From positions 1-5,169 of the forward strand of contig CANIMM010000230.1 in NCBI GenBank assembly GCA_947468255.1: a stretch of 5,169 nucleotides of DNA, read 5' to 3'. The stretch comes from Chitinophagaceae bacterium (GTDB lineage: Bacteria > Bacteroidota > Bacteroidia > Chitinophagales > Chitinophagaceae). The position numbers and the translations under genes were made by a program. Every line of letters starts with the position of its first letter. The stretch's first letter is position 1. The notes beneath the pieces were generated by a model. That model was not told the DNA's origin. It did not search any database and was given only the letters and a program-made list of their open reading frames with translations. Below are positions 1 through 4,722 of this stretch, one piece after another.

Positions 1-2
1 AA

Positions 3-107
3 ATAGTTAGATTAAAAAATAAAAGAATGTATACACTTTTATTTTTAATGGTGTCGATAATGTGTATTTTTTTGGCTTGGATCATGGTATGTTTTTTTAG
101 TTTTTAA
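3..107 (+). CDS. Possible small hydrophobic ORF or C-terminal end of a membrane protein (5' edge)
   Basis: The frame is open from the window edge and stops with TAA at 105-107. The first ATG is at 27-29 and would give 26 codons, almost all hydrophobic. The codons before that ATG encode several Lys/Arg residues, so the piece reads as a short basic stretch followed by one membrane-spanning helix (about residues 2-25 from the ATG). It could be the last helix of a protein starting outside the window, a single-pass small membrane protein, or chance, because T-rich DNA automatically encodes Phe/Leu/Ile. No Shine-Dalgarno is seen before the ATG. I do not recognise it and no function is proposed. Confidence 0.17.
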   Translation: MVRLKNKRMYTLLFLMVSIMCIFLAWIMVCFFSF

Positions 108-149
108 TGGCGATTAGGGTATACAGGTTGAGTAAGGAGTTTACGAGTT

Positions 150-284
150 ATGACCCGCAAAGGAGCCAGGGATGAATTTGTCAAACAATTATCTGATTGG
201 GAGGTCGGAGGAAAAAGCGGTGTAAGGAAAGATACAGAAACAGGGCAAGTCAAGCATTTCATAGTAACAAAAATAGGTACGTGA
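150..284 (+). CDS. Small hypothetical protein, 44 aa
   Basis: A 44-codon ORF starts at ATG 150 and ends with TGA at 282-284. The product is hydrophilic and rich in Lys, Arg, Asp and Glu, with no signal peptide, Cys cluster or membrane segment. It starts MTRKGARDEF and ends VTKIGT. AAGGAG at 134-139 lies 10 nt before the ATG, which is a good ribosome binding site and favours this start. A second small ORF with an even better site begins 24 nt after the stop, so the two could be co-translated. I recognise no family. The ORF could be a real small gene, a remnant of a decayed larger gene, or chance. The better GC content than the flanks and the Shine-Dalgarno are the only positive evidence. Confidence 0.3.
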   Translation: MTRKGARDEFVKQLSDWEVGGKSGVRKDTETGQVKHFIVTKIGT

Positions 285-293
285 AAAATAAGG

Positions 294-301
294 AAAGGAG
301 G
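294..301 (+). promoter_or_regulatory. Strong Shine-Dalgarno sequence
   Basis: AAAGGAGG sits 7 nt before the ATG of the 34-codon ORF. It is the best ribosome binding site of any plus-strand start I inspected in the window. Genes of Bacteroidota usually lack such sites, so it is notable here and it decides the start of that small ORF. Confidence 0.4.
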
Positions 302-308
302 CACTGGT

Positions 309-413
309 ATGCCATACGCACCAAATCATCACGCACCTATGCGTTCAAATAAACCTTGGATTTATGCGCGTATTAGAGATTACCAGTTTCCTTTCGTAGG
401 CAATATAGTTTAA
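309..413 (+). CDS. Small hypothetical protein, 34 aa
   Basis: A 34-codon ORF starts at ATG 309 and ends with TAA at 411-413. AAAGGAGG at 294-301 precedes the ATG by 7 nt, an almost ideal Shine-Dalgarno at ideal spacing. The peptide begins MPYAPNHHAP and continues with a basic and aromatic part (KPWIYARIRDY), ending FPFVGNIV. It has no predicted membrane helix and no motif I can name. It follows the 44-codon ORF on the same strand and may be the second gene of a tiny operon. It could also be the start of a longer gene truncated by decay, since no coding signal continues after 413. The call rests on the ribosome binding site alone. Confidence 0.3.
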   Translation: MPYAPNHHAPMRSNKPWIYARIRDYQFPFVGNIV

Positions 414-743
414 ATATATGTAACAAATTAAAATAAATTAAATATGTTAGGAACTTGTGCAGAAGGTAATGAAGTAGGTAATCGCTAATAGCACCCTCAG
501 TCTATAAAATCTCCTATTGGGTGGAATAAATTTCGAACAAACACTTGTTAGTAGTTTGGTTTAACCAGCAATGCTGATTTGCTTATCATATCAATTTTTG
601 AAACTTATCATAGCGAAAGCACATTATTCAGCTAATAGGTTATGATTGTAAGACGGATGACAGTTTGTTGCCTGTTGGAAAGATAGTATAAATGGCAGGG
701 GCATATTAAAAAACAGCCGCCTATTCTGCCACCGAACAGGCAT
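414..743. other. Intergenic stretch with no recognisable gene
   Basis: About 330 nt, AT-rich, with frequent stops in all frames. I see no ORF with a credible start, no tRNA or rRNA signature, and no long repeat. Short coincidences exist, such as GCTAATAG at both 484-491 and 631-638, and CAAAC/GTTTG flanking a short loop near 538-560. These are too small to interpret. Confidence 0.5.
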
Positions 744-783
744 AAAAAAACCTGAAATCCAATATAGTATTGCATTTCAGGTT
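744..783 (-). terminator. Strong intrinsic terminator of the tRNA-like RNA gene
   Basis: Plus-strand 749-758 (AACCTGAAAT) is perfectly complementary to 774-783 (ATTTCAGGTT). The stem continues inside as CAATA/TATTG (760-764 / 768-772) after one mismatch, leaving a three-base loop. Read on the minus strand, the hairpin runs directly into seven T residues (complement of A744-A750). On the plus strand there is no T tract after it. It therefore works for minus-strand transcription and ends 10-50 nt after the 3' end of the tRNA-like sequence. Confidence 0.85.
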
Positions 784-790
784 AAAAGGA

Positions 791-965
791 TGCTGTAGGG
801 GGAGGGATCGAACCTCCACGGAGCGGTTAGTTGTAACACAAAGTTGAGTGGTCGACCCTGGTCGGACCAGTATTGCTACTGGCTCGGCTCTATGCTATAT
901 TTATCCCGTGATCTCCACCCCCGAGACAAGGGGGCATGTCTGCCAAAAATTTCATCACCCCACAG
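791..965 (-). ncRNA. tRNA-like RNA with a complete cloverleaf and a giant (~100 nt) variable region
   Basis: Read on the minus strand, acceptor TGTGGGG (964-958) pairs with CCCTACA (800-794) with one G-U pair. An extra C965-G793 pair would make eight. The D arm has stem ATG/CAT (955-953 / 938-936) and a 14-nt loop containing GG, and it closely resembles a tRNA-Leu D arm. The anticodon arm is CCCCC/GGGGG (934-930 / 922-918) with loop TTGTCTC, giving a formal GTC anticodon. The T arm is GGAGG-TTCGATC-CCTCC (817-801), canonical. Between anticodon and T arms lie about 100 nt (917-818), closed at the base by GGAG/CTCC (916-913 / 823-820). Inside is a six-pair CCAGTA/TACTGG hairpin with a GCAA tetraloop (884-869). 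CCA is not fully encoded, only GCA follows the acceptor. Total length is about 175 nt. It is not tmRNA: there is no tmRNA-type 5' end and it is too short. It may be an unusual class II tRNA, a tRNA carrying an insertion or intron, or a non-coding RNA that borrowed the tRNA fold. The cloverleaf is well supported; the function is unknown. Confidence 0.75.
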
Positions 966-997
966 TATTGGCTGATTGATTCTAAGCGCTAATAATG

Positions 998-1005
998 CAA
1001 ATCTA
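998..1005 (-). promoter_or_regulatory. Promoter -7 element for the tRNA-like RNA
   Basis: The minus strand reads TAGATTTG, a perfect match to the Bacteroidota -7 consensus TAnnTTTG. The -33 position about 20 nt upstream is only T-rich (no clear TTG). Transcription would start near 990, about 25 nt before the cloverleaf 5' end at 965, leaving a short leader that RNase P could remove. Confidence 0.5.
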
Positions 1006-1079
1006 CACAATATGCCTTTATTTTAAAAATAATTTATAAAAATTTTAATAAATATAGATAATTGTCAAATATATATCCT

Positions 1080-1087
1080 TATATTTG
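1080..1087 (+). promoter_or_regulatory. Possible promoter -7 element for the Lrp/AsnC gene
   Basis: TATATTTG matches TAnnTTTG and lies 26 nt before the chosen ATG at 1114. The nearest TTG upstream (1062-1064) is only 15 nt away, shorter than the usual 19-21, so the -33 element is unclear. The whole spacer 1012-1100 is very AT-rich and separates this gene from the divergent tRNA-like gene. Lrp-family proteins often bind their own AT-rich upstream DNA, so autoregulation is plausible but not shown. Confidence 0.35.
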
Positions 1088-1113
1088 AAATAATATTAAA
1101 ATTGCTTGACTAT

Positions 1114-1587
1114 ATGGCTACAAAATTGAATCTTGATAAATTAGATCTTCAGATTATTCACGAGATGATGGAAACTGCTGAAATTTCTTATGCAGAGCTG
1201 GGCAAAAAATTATTTGTCAGCGGAGGCACTATTCATGTTCGTATCAAAAAGCTACAGGAATTGAATATAGTCAAAGGTACCCGATTGAATGTAGACCTTC
1301 GGCTATTGGGATATGATATTACCGCTTTTGTGGGGATTTATCTTGAAAAAAGTTCTTTATATGATTCTGTAGCCAAGGAATTGATGGCCATACCTGAAAT
1401 TGTACGATTGAATTATATCACCGGTAACTATAGCATGTTTATTGAAATTGTCTGTAAAGACATCGCCCAATTGCGCACCGTATTGCATGATGAACTCCAG
1501 AAAATAAAGGGGATCGATCGCACCGAAACTTTTATTTCTCTAGAAGAGGGATTTACCCGCAACGTACAGGTGGCCCCGGTCCGGTAG
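1114..1587 (+). CDS. Lrp/AsnC-family transcriptional regulator
   Basis: A 157-aa DNA-binding regulator of the leucine-responsive family. These proteins act in the cytoplasm as dimers that assemble into octamers and sense amino acids or other small metabolites. The N-terminal helix-turn-helix spans about residues 8-55, with the conserved LDxxIxxxM start and a recognition helix around VSGGTIHVRIKKL (35-47). A linker leads into the RAM/AsnC effector domain (about 65-147), with the TGNYSMF turn near 103-109 and the RTETFISLEE strand near 136-145. Length and layout match the conserved Bacteroidota Lrp type. I chose ATG 1114. A TTG at 1102 would add four residues but has no ribosome binding site and no counterpart in the family. 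The gene stands alone, divergent from the tRNA-like RNA and convergent with the permease gene. Its targets cannot be read from the sequence. Confidence 0.93.
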   Translation: MATKLNLDKLDLQIIHEMMETAEISYAELGKKLFVSGGTIHVRIKKLQELNIVKGTRLNVDLRLLGYDITAFVGIYLEKSSLYDSVAKELMAIPEIVRLNYITGNYSMFIEIVCKDIAQLRTVLHDELQKIKGIDRTETFISLEEGFTRNVQVAPVR

Positions 1588-1604
1588 GTAGTTAATTACA
1601 CAAG

Positions 1605-1633
1605 GCCTATCTATGAAGTGATACTGGATAGGC
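1605..1633. terminator. Hairpin between convergent genes, possible weak bidirectional terminator
   Basis: GCCTATC (1605-1611) pairs with GATAGGC (1627-1633) around a 15-nt loop. It lies in the 49-nt gap between the Lrp stop and the stop of the convergent permease gene. Neither side carries a proper T tract, so intrinsic termination would be weak. The position is the main argument for a 3'-end role. Confidence 0.4.
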
Positions 1634-1636
1634 TAA

Positions 1637-2746
1637 TTAGGAATCCCCCCTTACATCTACTGCATCTCTCAATCCATTTCCCAGCAAGTTAAAAGCAAGC
1701 ACCAGCAACATAATGGCAAAGCCTGGTATAATCGCCAGCAAAGGTTGATGCGTGATAATAAAATTGTAGTTTTCTTTGATCATCAGTCCCCAACTGGGTT
1801 GGGGAGGTTGTACGCCAATTCCCAAAAAACTCAAACCCGCTTCAATCATGATGGCAGTGGCAAAGTTGCTGGCTCCAATCACTAGCACCGGCCCCAGCAC
1901 ATTGGGTAGTATATGCCGGAGGATAATTCTGCTGTCACTAAAACCTAGTGCCCTAGCTGCTTGCACATATTCCAACTCTTTTATTGCCATAACCTGGCCT
2001 CGAATTAGGCGGGCTACACTTACCCACATCGTTAATCCAACGGCAATTAATATCTGCCAAAAACCCTTTCCAACTGCCATCGTGAGAGCAAATACCAGCA
2101 ATAAAGTGGGGATGCTCCAGGTGACATTGATCAGCCAAAGAATGATTGCGTCTATTCGCCCACGGCAGTATCCCGCCACCGATCCCAAAAAGATTCCCAG
2201 TGTGAGTGAAATGAATACGGCAATTAGTCCTACCCCCAAACTTACCCGGGTGCCGATCATCAGTCGACTGGCAATATCTCTTCCAAATTTGTCCGTTCCC
2301 AACCAGTAAGTCTTGGTTACTAGGAATTGAGAAATGGCTAGTTCGGGTTGATGCTGGGTAAGCTGATGAATGGAATAATACTGAATGATCGAAGTATCTT
2401 CATCCACATATTTGTTTACGCGTAGCTCATCTTGGTGAATGCTGTAACTGCTAATGGGCAGGTAACGGTAGTTGCTGGGTTTACCATGGATCAGTTGGTT
2501 AAACCAACTAACAGGGATTTGTTTTTTATCCTGTATTTTTAAAAACAGTTGTGCATAGCCGGGGCTTTTTGCCTGTATCTCGACAGTTTGCAAATCTGCA
2601 TTGGGTGAGCCATCCGGTGCCAGCAGGTATCCAAAAATTGCGATGCAAGTAGCCAGTGCAATAATCACCAAACCAAGCAGGGCACCCTTGTTTTTTTTAA
2701 GGCGTTTCCAAGTTTGATTTGAAAAAGAAAATGAATGGGAGGGCAT
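1637..2746 (-). CDS. ABC transporter permease, OppC/DppC type (peptide/nickel family)
   Basis: A 369-aa inner-membrane permease subunit of a peptide or nickel importer, which would pair with an OppB/DppB-type subunit and two ATPases. Residues 1-20 are cytoplasmic and basic. Helix 1 spans about 22-42, followed by a long polar extracytoplasmic stretch (about 43-145). The typical entry GTDKFGRDIASR (150-161) leads into five more helices. The EAA loop that docks the ATPase is at about 259-284 (E259, A263-A264, G268, L280-P281). The family signatures AGLSFLGIGVQPPQPSWG (303-320) and GLRDAVDVR (358-366) are present. The C-terminal core is intact. The 100-residue insertion after helix 1 is longer than in E. 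coli OppC/DppC but is common in Bacteroidota. It starts 21 nt after the glycosyltransferase stop and is probably co-transcribed with it. No other transporter subunit is in the window, so the substrate is unknown. Confidence 0.93.
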   Translation of the reverse strand: MPSHSFSFSNQTWKRLKKNKGALLGLVIIALATCIAIFGYLLAPDGSPNADLQTVEIQAKSPGYAQLFLKIQDKKQIPVSWFNQLIHGKPSNYRYLPISSYSIHQDELRVNKYVDEDTSIIQYYSIHQLTQHQPELAISQFLVTKTYWLGTDKFGRDIASRLMIGTRVSLGVGLIAVFISLTLGIFLGSVAGYCRGRIDAIILWLINVTWSIPTLLLVFALTMAVGKGFWQILIAVGLTMWVSVARLIRGQVMAIKELEYVQAARALGFSDSRIILRHILPNVLGPVLVIGASNFATAIMIEAGLSFLGIGVQPPQPSWGLMIKENYNFIITHQPLLAIIPGFAIMLLVLAFNLLGNGLRDAVDVRGDS

Positions 2747-2767
2747 ATCTTTTTGGATTGATTGATA

Positions 2768-3940
2768 TTATTTAACAGAACGTTCCTTCCAAGTATATTT
2801 CCCAAATTTGCCCAGCCATCCCGCAATCACCGTATACAAAATATGAAAAGGTTGGGCAATGGGAAACCACCAAAGCAGCTTGGTTTGATTGAAAAATTGA
2901 GCAACAGGATAAAGGAAAAATAGCTCAATGACCGTTTTAAATAAAAGCAATACAAAATACCATTCCATCATGGTTAACGGATATTGAAATACCGAAACCA
3001 TCTGTTGGTTCACTAAAGCTACGAAGGGAATTGCCAACATCAGCACATTTAAAAAGTATACAATGATCAATACAACAAAAATCCTTTTGTCATCAAATTG
3101 ATCCGCCTTGCTTGCCCAGCGGATACGCTGGTTCAAAAATTGTTGGATCGTGTTTACAGGATTGGTTTGTACAATCACCTCCTGACTTTTTAAATATCCT
3201 ATATCCTGAGGAAATCGCTTGTAAATCTTATGGAGCAATAACATGTCATCTCCACTAGCAATGTTATCGATTCCTTTGAAACCATTCACTGCTATGAATG
3301 CCTCCTTTGTGTAGGCAAGGTTGGCCCCGTTGCACATACTGTGAAATTTTTTGTGTACGGATGCACCGGTAATTCCTTGTAAGGTCATGAAGTCAAGCGA
3401 CTGAAAAATTTCTATCATTCTATTGCTATGTCGGATCAGTACTGGCATCACTATAAATGCAGGTTTTTTTGTTTCATAAAATGCAGCAATGGTGCTAAGC
3501 CAATTGGCAGGAAAAATACAGTCTGCATCTGAAGTAACAATCAGTTCGCCAGTTGATTGCTGTATCGAAATTTCAATGGCCTTTTTTTTATACGAATTGA
3601 TCTCATTAGCGGTTACAAAATCTTGTAAGGAAATCAACTTCACATTTTCTGCGGCATAACTTTTAATGATTGCAGCCGTGTTATCGGCAGAGTGGTCATC
3701 AACCACCAGTACTTCAAATAAATGCTTTGGGTACGACTGGTCAATGATTGAGTTTAGGCAGTCGGCTATATTTTCTTCCTCGTTTCGAGCAGGGATAATA
3801 ATAGAAATTTTTGTTTGCAAGTTTGCATGGCTTGCTGCTTTGAAGTCGGGGATGCTGAGCCAGCTTTTTCGGTAGTAAATAAGCAGTGCCGAGTAACACA
3901 GCAGCAATACCAATGTGATGGTGAGTATAATAGTTTCCAT
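2768..3940 (-). CDS. Membrane-anchored glycosyltransferase, family 2 (GT-A fold)
   Basis: A 390-aa inverting glycosyltransferase that would transfer a sugar from a nucleotide donor to a lipid or polysaccharide acceptor at the cytoplasmic membrane face. One N-terminal helix spans about 3-23. The catalytic domain begins at KISIIIPARNEEENI (44-58). It carries the nucleotide-binding Asp pair in VVDDHS (79-84), the metal-binding DAD (138-140), the probable catalytic base in GDD (230-232), and QRIRW (271-275), the Q-x-x-R-W signature of processive GT2 enzymes. Three C-terminal helices follow (about 285-307, 326-347, 357-377), and the tail is basic. All expected active-site residues are present. It is the first gene of a minus-strand pair with the permease and is divergent from the MarR gene across 171 nt. 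Acceptor and product cannot be read. Exopolysaccharide, glycolipid or carotenoid-glycoside synthesis are possible. Confidence 0.93.
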   Translation of the reverse strand: METIILTITLVLLLCYSALLIYYRKSWLSIPDFKAASHANLQTKISIIIPARNEEENIADCLNSIIDQSYPKHLFEVLVVDDHSADNTAAIIKSYAAENVKLISLQDFVTANEINSYKKKAIEISIQQSTGELIVTSDADCIFPANWLSTIAAFYETKKPAFIVMPVLIRHSNRMIEIFQSLDFMTLQGITGASVHKKFHSMCNGANLAYTKEAFIAVNGFKGIDNIASGDDMLLLHKIYKRFPQDIGYLKSQEVIVQTNPVNTIQQFLNQRIRWASKADQFDDKRIFVVLIIVYFLNVLMLAIPFVALVNQQMVSVFQYPLTMMEWYFVLLLFKTVIELFFLYPVAQFFNQTKLLWWFPIAQPFHILYTVIAGWLGKFGKYTWKERSVK

Positions 3941-3977
3941 AATGATCTGCTGCGGGCTTTGATTCCGGCAGTTGTGC

Positions 3978-4007
3978 GTAAATTAATACAATAAAAATAG
4001 TGTCCAA
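3978..4007 (-). promoter_or_regulatory. Weak promoter candidate for the glycosyltransferase-permease pair
   Basis: On the minus strand TTG (4007-4005) is followed after 19 nt by TAATTTAC (3985-3978), a partial match to TAnnTTTG. The spacing fits the Bacteroidota promoter, but the -7 box misses the last two consensus bases. The start of transcription would lie about 30 nt before the ATG. Confidence 0.25.
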
Positions 4008-4058
4008 TAAAGCCGCCCACCATGCTACCCGATGGATGATTCTAAGTAGTAAAAATAG

Positions 4059-4090
4059 TTGTAAAAATTGCAAATGAATCATTATCTTTA
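4059..4090 (+). promoter_or_regulatory. Promoter of the MarR gene
   Basis: TTG at 4059-4061 is followed after 21 nt by TATCTTTA (4083-4090), which matches TAnnTTTG at all but the last position. Transcription should start near 4096, giving a leader of about 15 nt with no Shine-Dalgarno before ATG 4112. The -7 box abuts, and the start point lies inside, the perfect palindrome at 4090-4113. Confidence 0.5.
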
Positions 4091-4113
4091 TATAGTTGTT
4101 TAAACAACTATAT
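4090..4113. promoter_or_regulatory. Perfect 24-bp palindrome, probable MarR operator
   Basis: Half-site ATATAGTTGTTT (4090-4101) is followed without a spacer by its exact reverse complement (4102-4113). MarR-family dimers typically bind AT-rich palindromes of about 16-20 bp of the form AGTTGnnnnnnCAACT, and this core is present. The site covers the predicted transcription start and the first two bases of the MarR ATG. Binding would therefore block the gene's own promoter. Direct autorepression is an inference from position and symmetry. Confidence 0.8.
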
Positions 4114-4567
4114 GCCTAAGAACCAATTTAAACGCGGAGAATTATACAGTTTTATCACTGGCAAAGCAAGTACGGCGATTGCTCGTAGGCTGCAGAAAAA
4201 TTTTAAGCAGGCGGGAGTGGACATTACCATCGAGCAATGGAGTGTATTGTATCATTTGTGGAAACAGGATGGGCAGAGCCAGCAGCAATTGTGCGATGCT
4301 ACTTTTAGGGATAAACCTAGTATTACGCGCTTGGTAGACAACCTGGAAAAATTGCAACTGGTTACAAGAGTTGCCAATAAGGATGACCGAAGGATCAATC
4401 GGATTTATCTTACCCAGCAGGCCAACCTATTGCAAGCGCAAACAATGGAGTTGGCGAATCAAACTTTGAATGAAGCATTGGAAGGGGTTAGCAACGAGCA
4501 AATAGAAATAGCCAAGGAAGTGCTGCAGAAAGTGTATGACAACCTTACTCCCTCTAGTACGCTCTAA
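4112..4567 (+). CDS. MarR-family transcriptional regulator
   Basis: A 151-aa winged-helix regulator that acts as a cytoplasmic dimer, usually a repressor released by a small ligand. N-terminal dimerisation helices span about 8-35. The winged helix-turn-helix covers about 39-102: helices EQWSVLYHLW and SQQQLCDAT, recognition helix DKPSITRLVDNLEKL (67-81), and a wing with the typical DDRR (91-94) followed by strand NRIYLT. A C-terminal dimerisation helix ends near 145. The length is normal for the family. The start ATG overlaps the palindromic operator, and the next gene on the strand is an acyl-CoA dehydrogenase 155 nt downstream. In Bacteroidota such MarR genes often lead fatty-acid beta-oxidation clusters, so fatty acyl-CoA or a related compound is the likely inducer. 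That ligand is inferred from the neighbour. Confidence 0.95.
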   Translation: MPKNQFKRGELYSFITGKASTAIARRLQKNFKQAGVDITIEQWSVLYHLWKQDGQSQQQLCDATFRDKPSITRLVDNLEKLQLVTRVANKDDRRINRIYLTQQANLLQAQTMELANQTLNEALEGVSNEQIEIAKEVLQKVYDNLTPSSTL

Positions 4568-4685
4568 AACCAATAAGAAGCGGAGCATTACCAAAAAGGG
4601 TGTGCAAATGGGCGCTATTGAATACGATAGTTTTAAATTACTTGATACAATTATTTAGATAATCTTTTAAAAAAATCTTCTCTTC

Positions 4686-4699
4686 CCCGAACCATCGGG
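4686..4699 (+). other. Small hairpin in the leader of the acyl-CoA dehydrogenase gene
   Basis: CCCGA (4686-4690) pairs with TCGGG (4695-4699) around a four-base loop. It lies just upstream of the purine-rich GGAGGAGG (4704-4711), which is 11 nt before ATG 4723 and is the probable ribosome binding site. It lacks a T tract, so it is not an intrinsic terminator. It could help set ribosome access or RNA stability, or be chance. Confidence 0.25.
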
Positions 4700-4722
4700 A
4701 TGTTGGAGGAGGCTTTCATTTT

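Noticed and set aside
107..175. 22-codon plus-strand ORF beginning at the TAATG overlap
   Set aside because: It is too short, has no homology I recognise, and overlaps the better-supported 44-codon ORF in another frame.
104..304. 66-codon minus-strand ORF
   Set aside because: It lies opposite the 44-codon plus-strand ORF, has no ribosome binding site, and its composition is that of an antisense shadow.
791..965. tmRNA (ssrA)
   Set aside because: The T arm and acceptor would fit, but the 5' part lacks the tmRNA-type start, a real anticodon arm is present, there is no visible tag reading frame, and 175 nt is about half the normal length.
791..965. tRNA with a group I intron in the anticodon loop
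   Set aside because: The anticodon stem CCCCC/GGGGG closes locally around a seven-base loop, so nothing interrupts it. The extra sequence lies in the variable region, is too short for a usual group I intron, and I do not see the core P/Q/R/S elements.
1776..2309. 177-codon plus-strand ORF inside the permease gene
   Set aside because: It lies entirely antisense to a clear OppC/DppC coding region with conserved motifs. Its protein has no recognisable domain.
3666..3875. 69-codon plus-strand ORF inside the glycosyltransferase gene
   Set aside because: It is antisense to the conserved DD motif region and has no independent support.
3741..4082. 113-codon minus-strand ORF overlapping the glycosyltransferase start
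   Set aside because: Its second half is an out-of-frame shadow of the glycosyltransferase N-terminus. The first part is hydrophobic but lies in the divergent promoter region and has no ribosome binding site.
4142..4357. 71-codon minus-strand ORF inside the MarR gene
   Set aside because: It is antisense to a well-supported MarR coding region and has no start signals.
4608..4658. 16-codon ORF in the gap before the acyl-CoA dehydrogenase gene
   Set aside because: It is too short and has no ribosome binding site. It is consistent with chance in an AT-rich leader.
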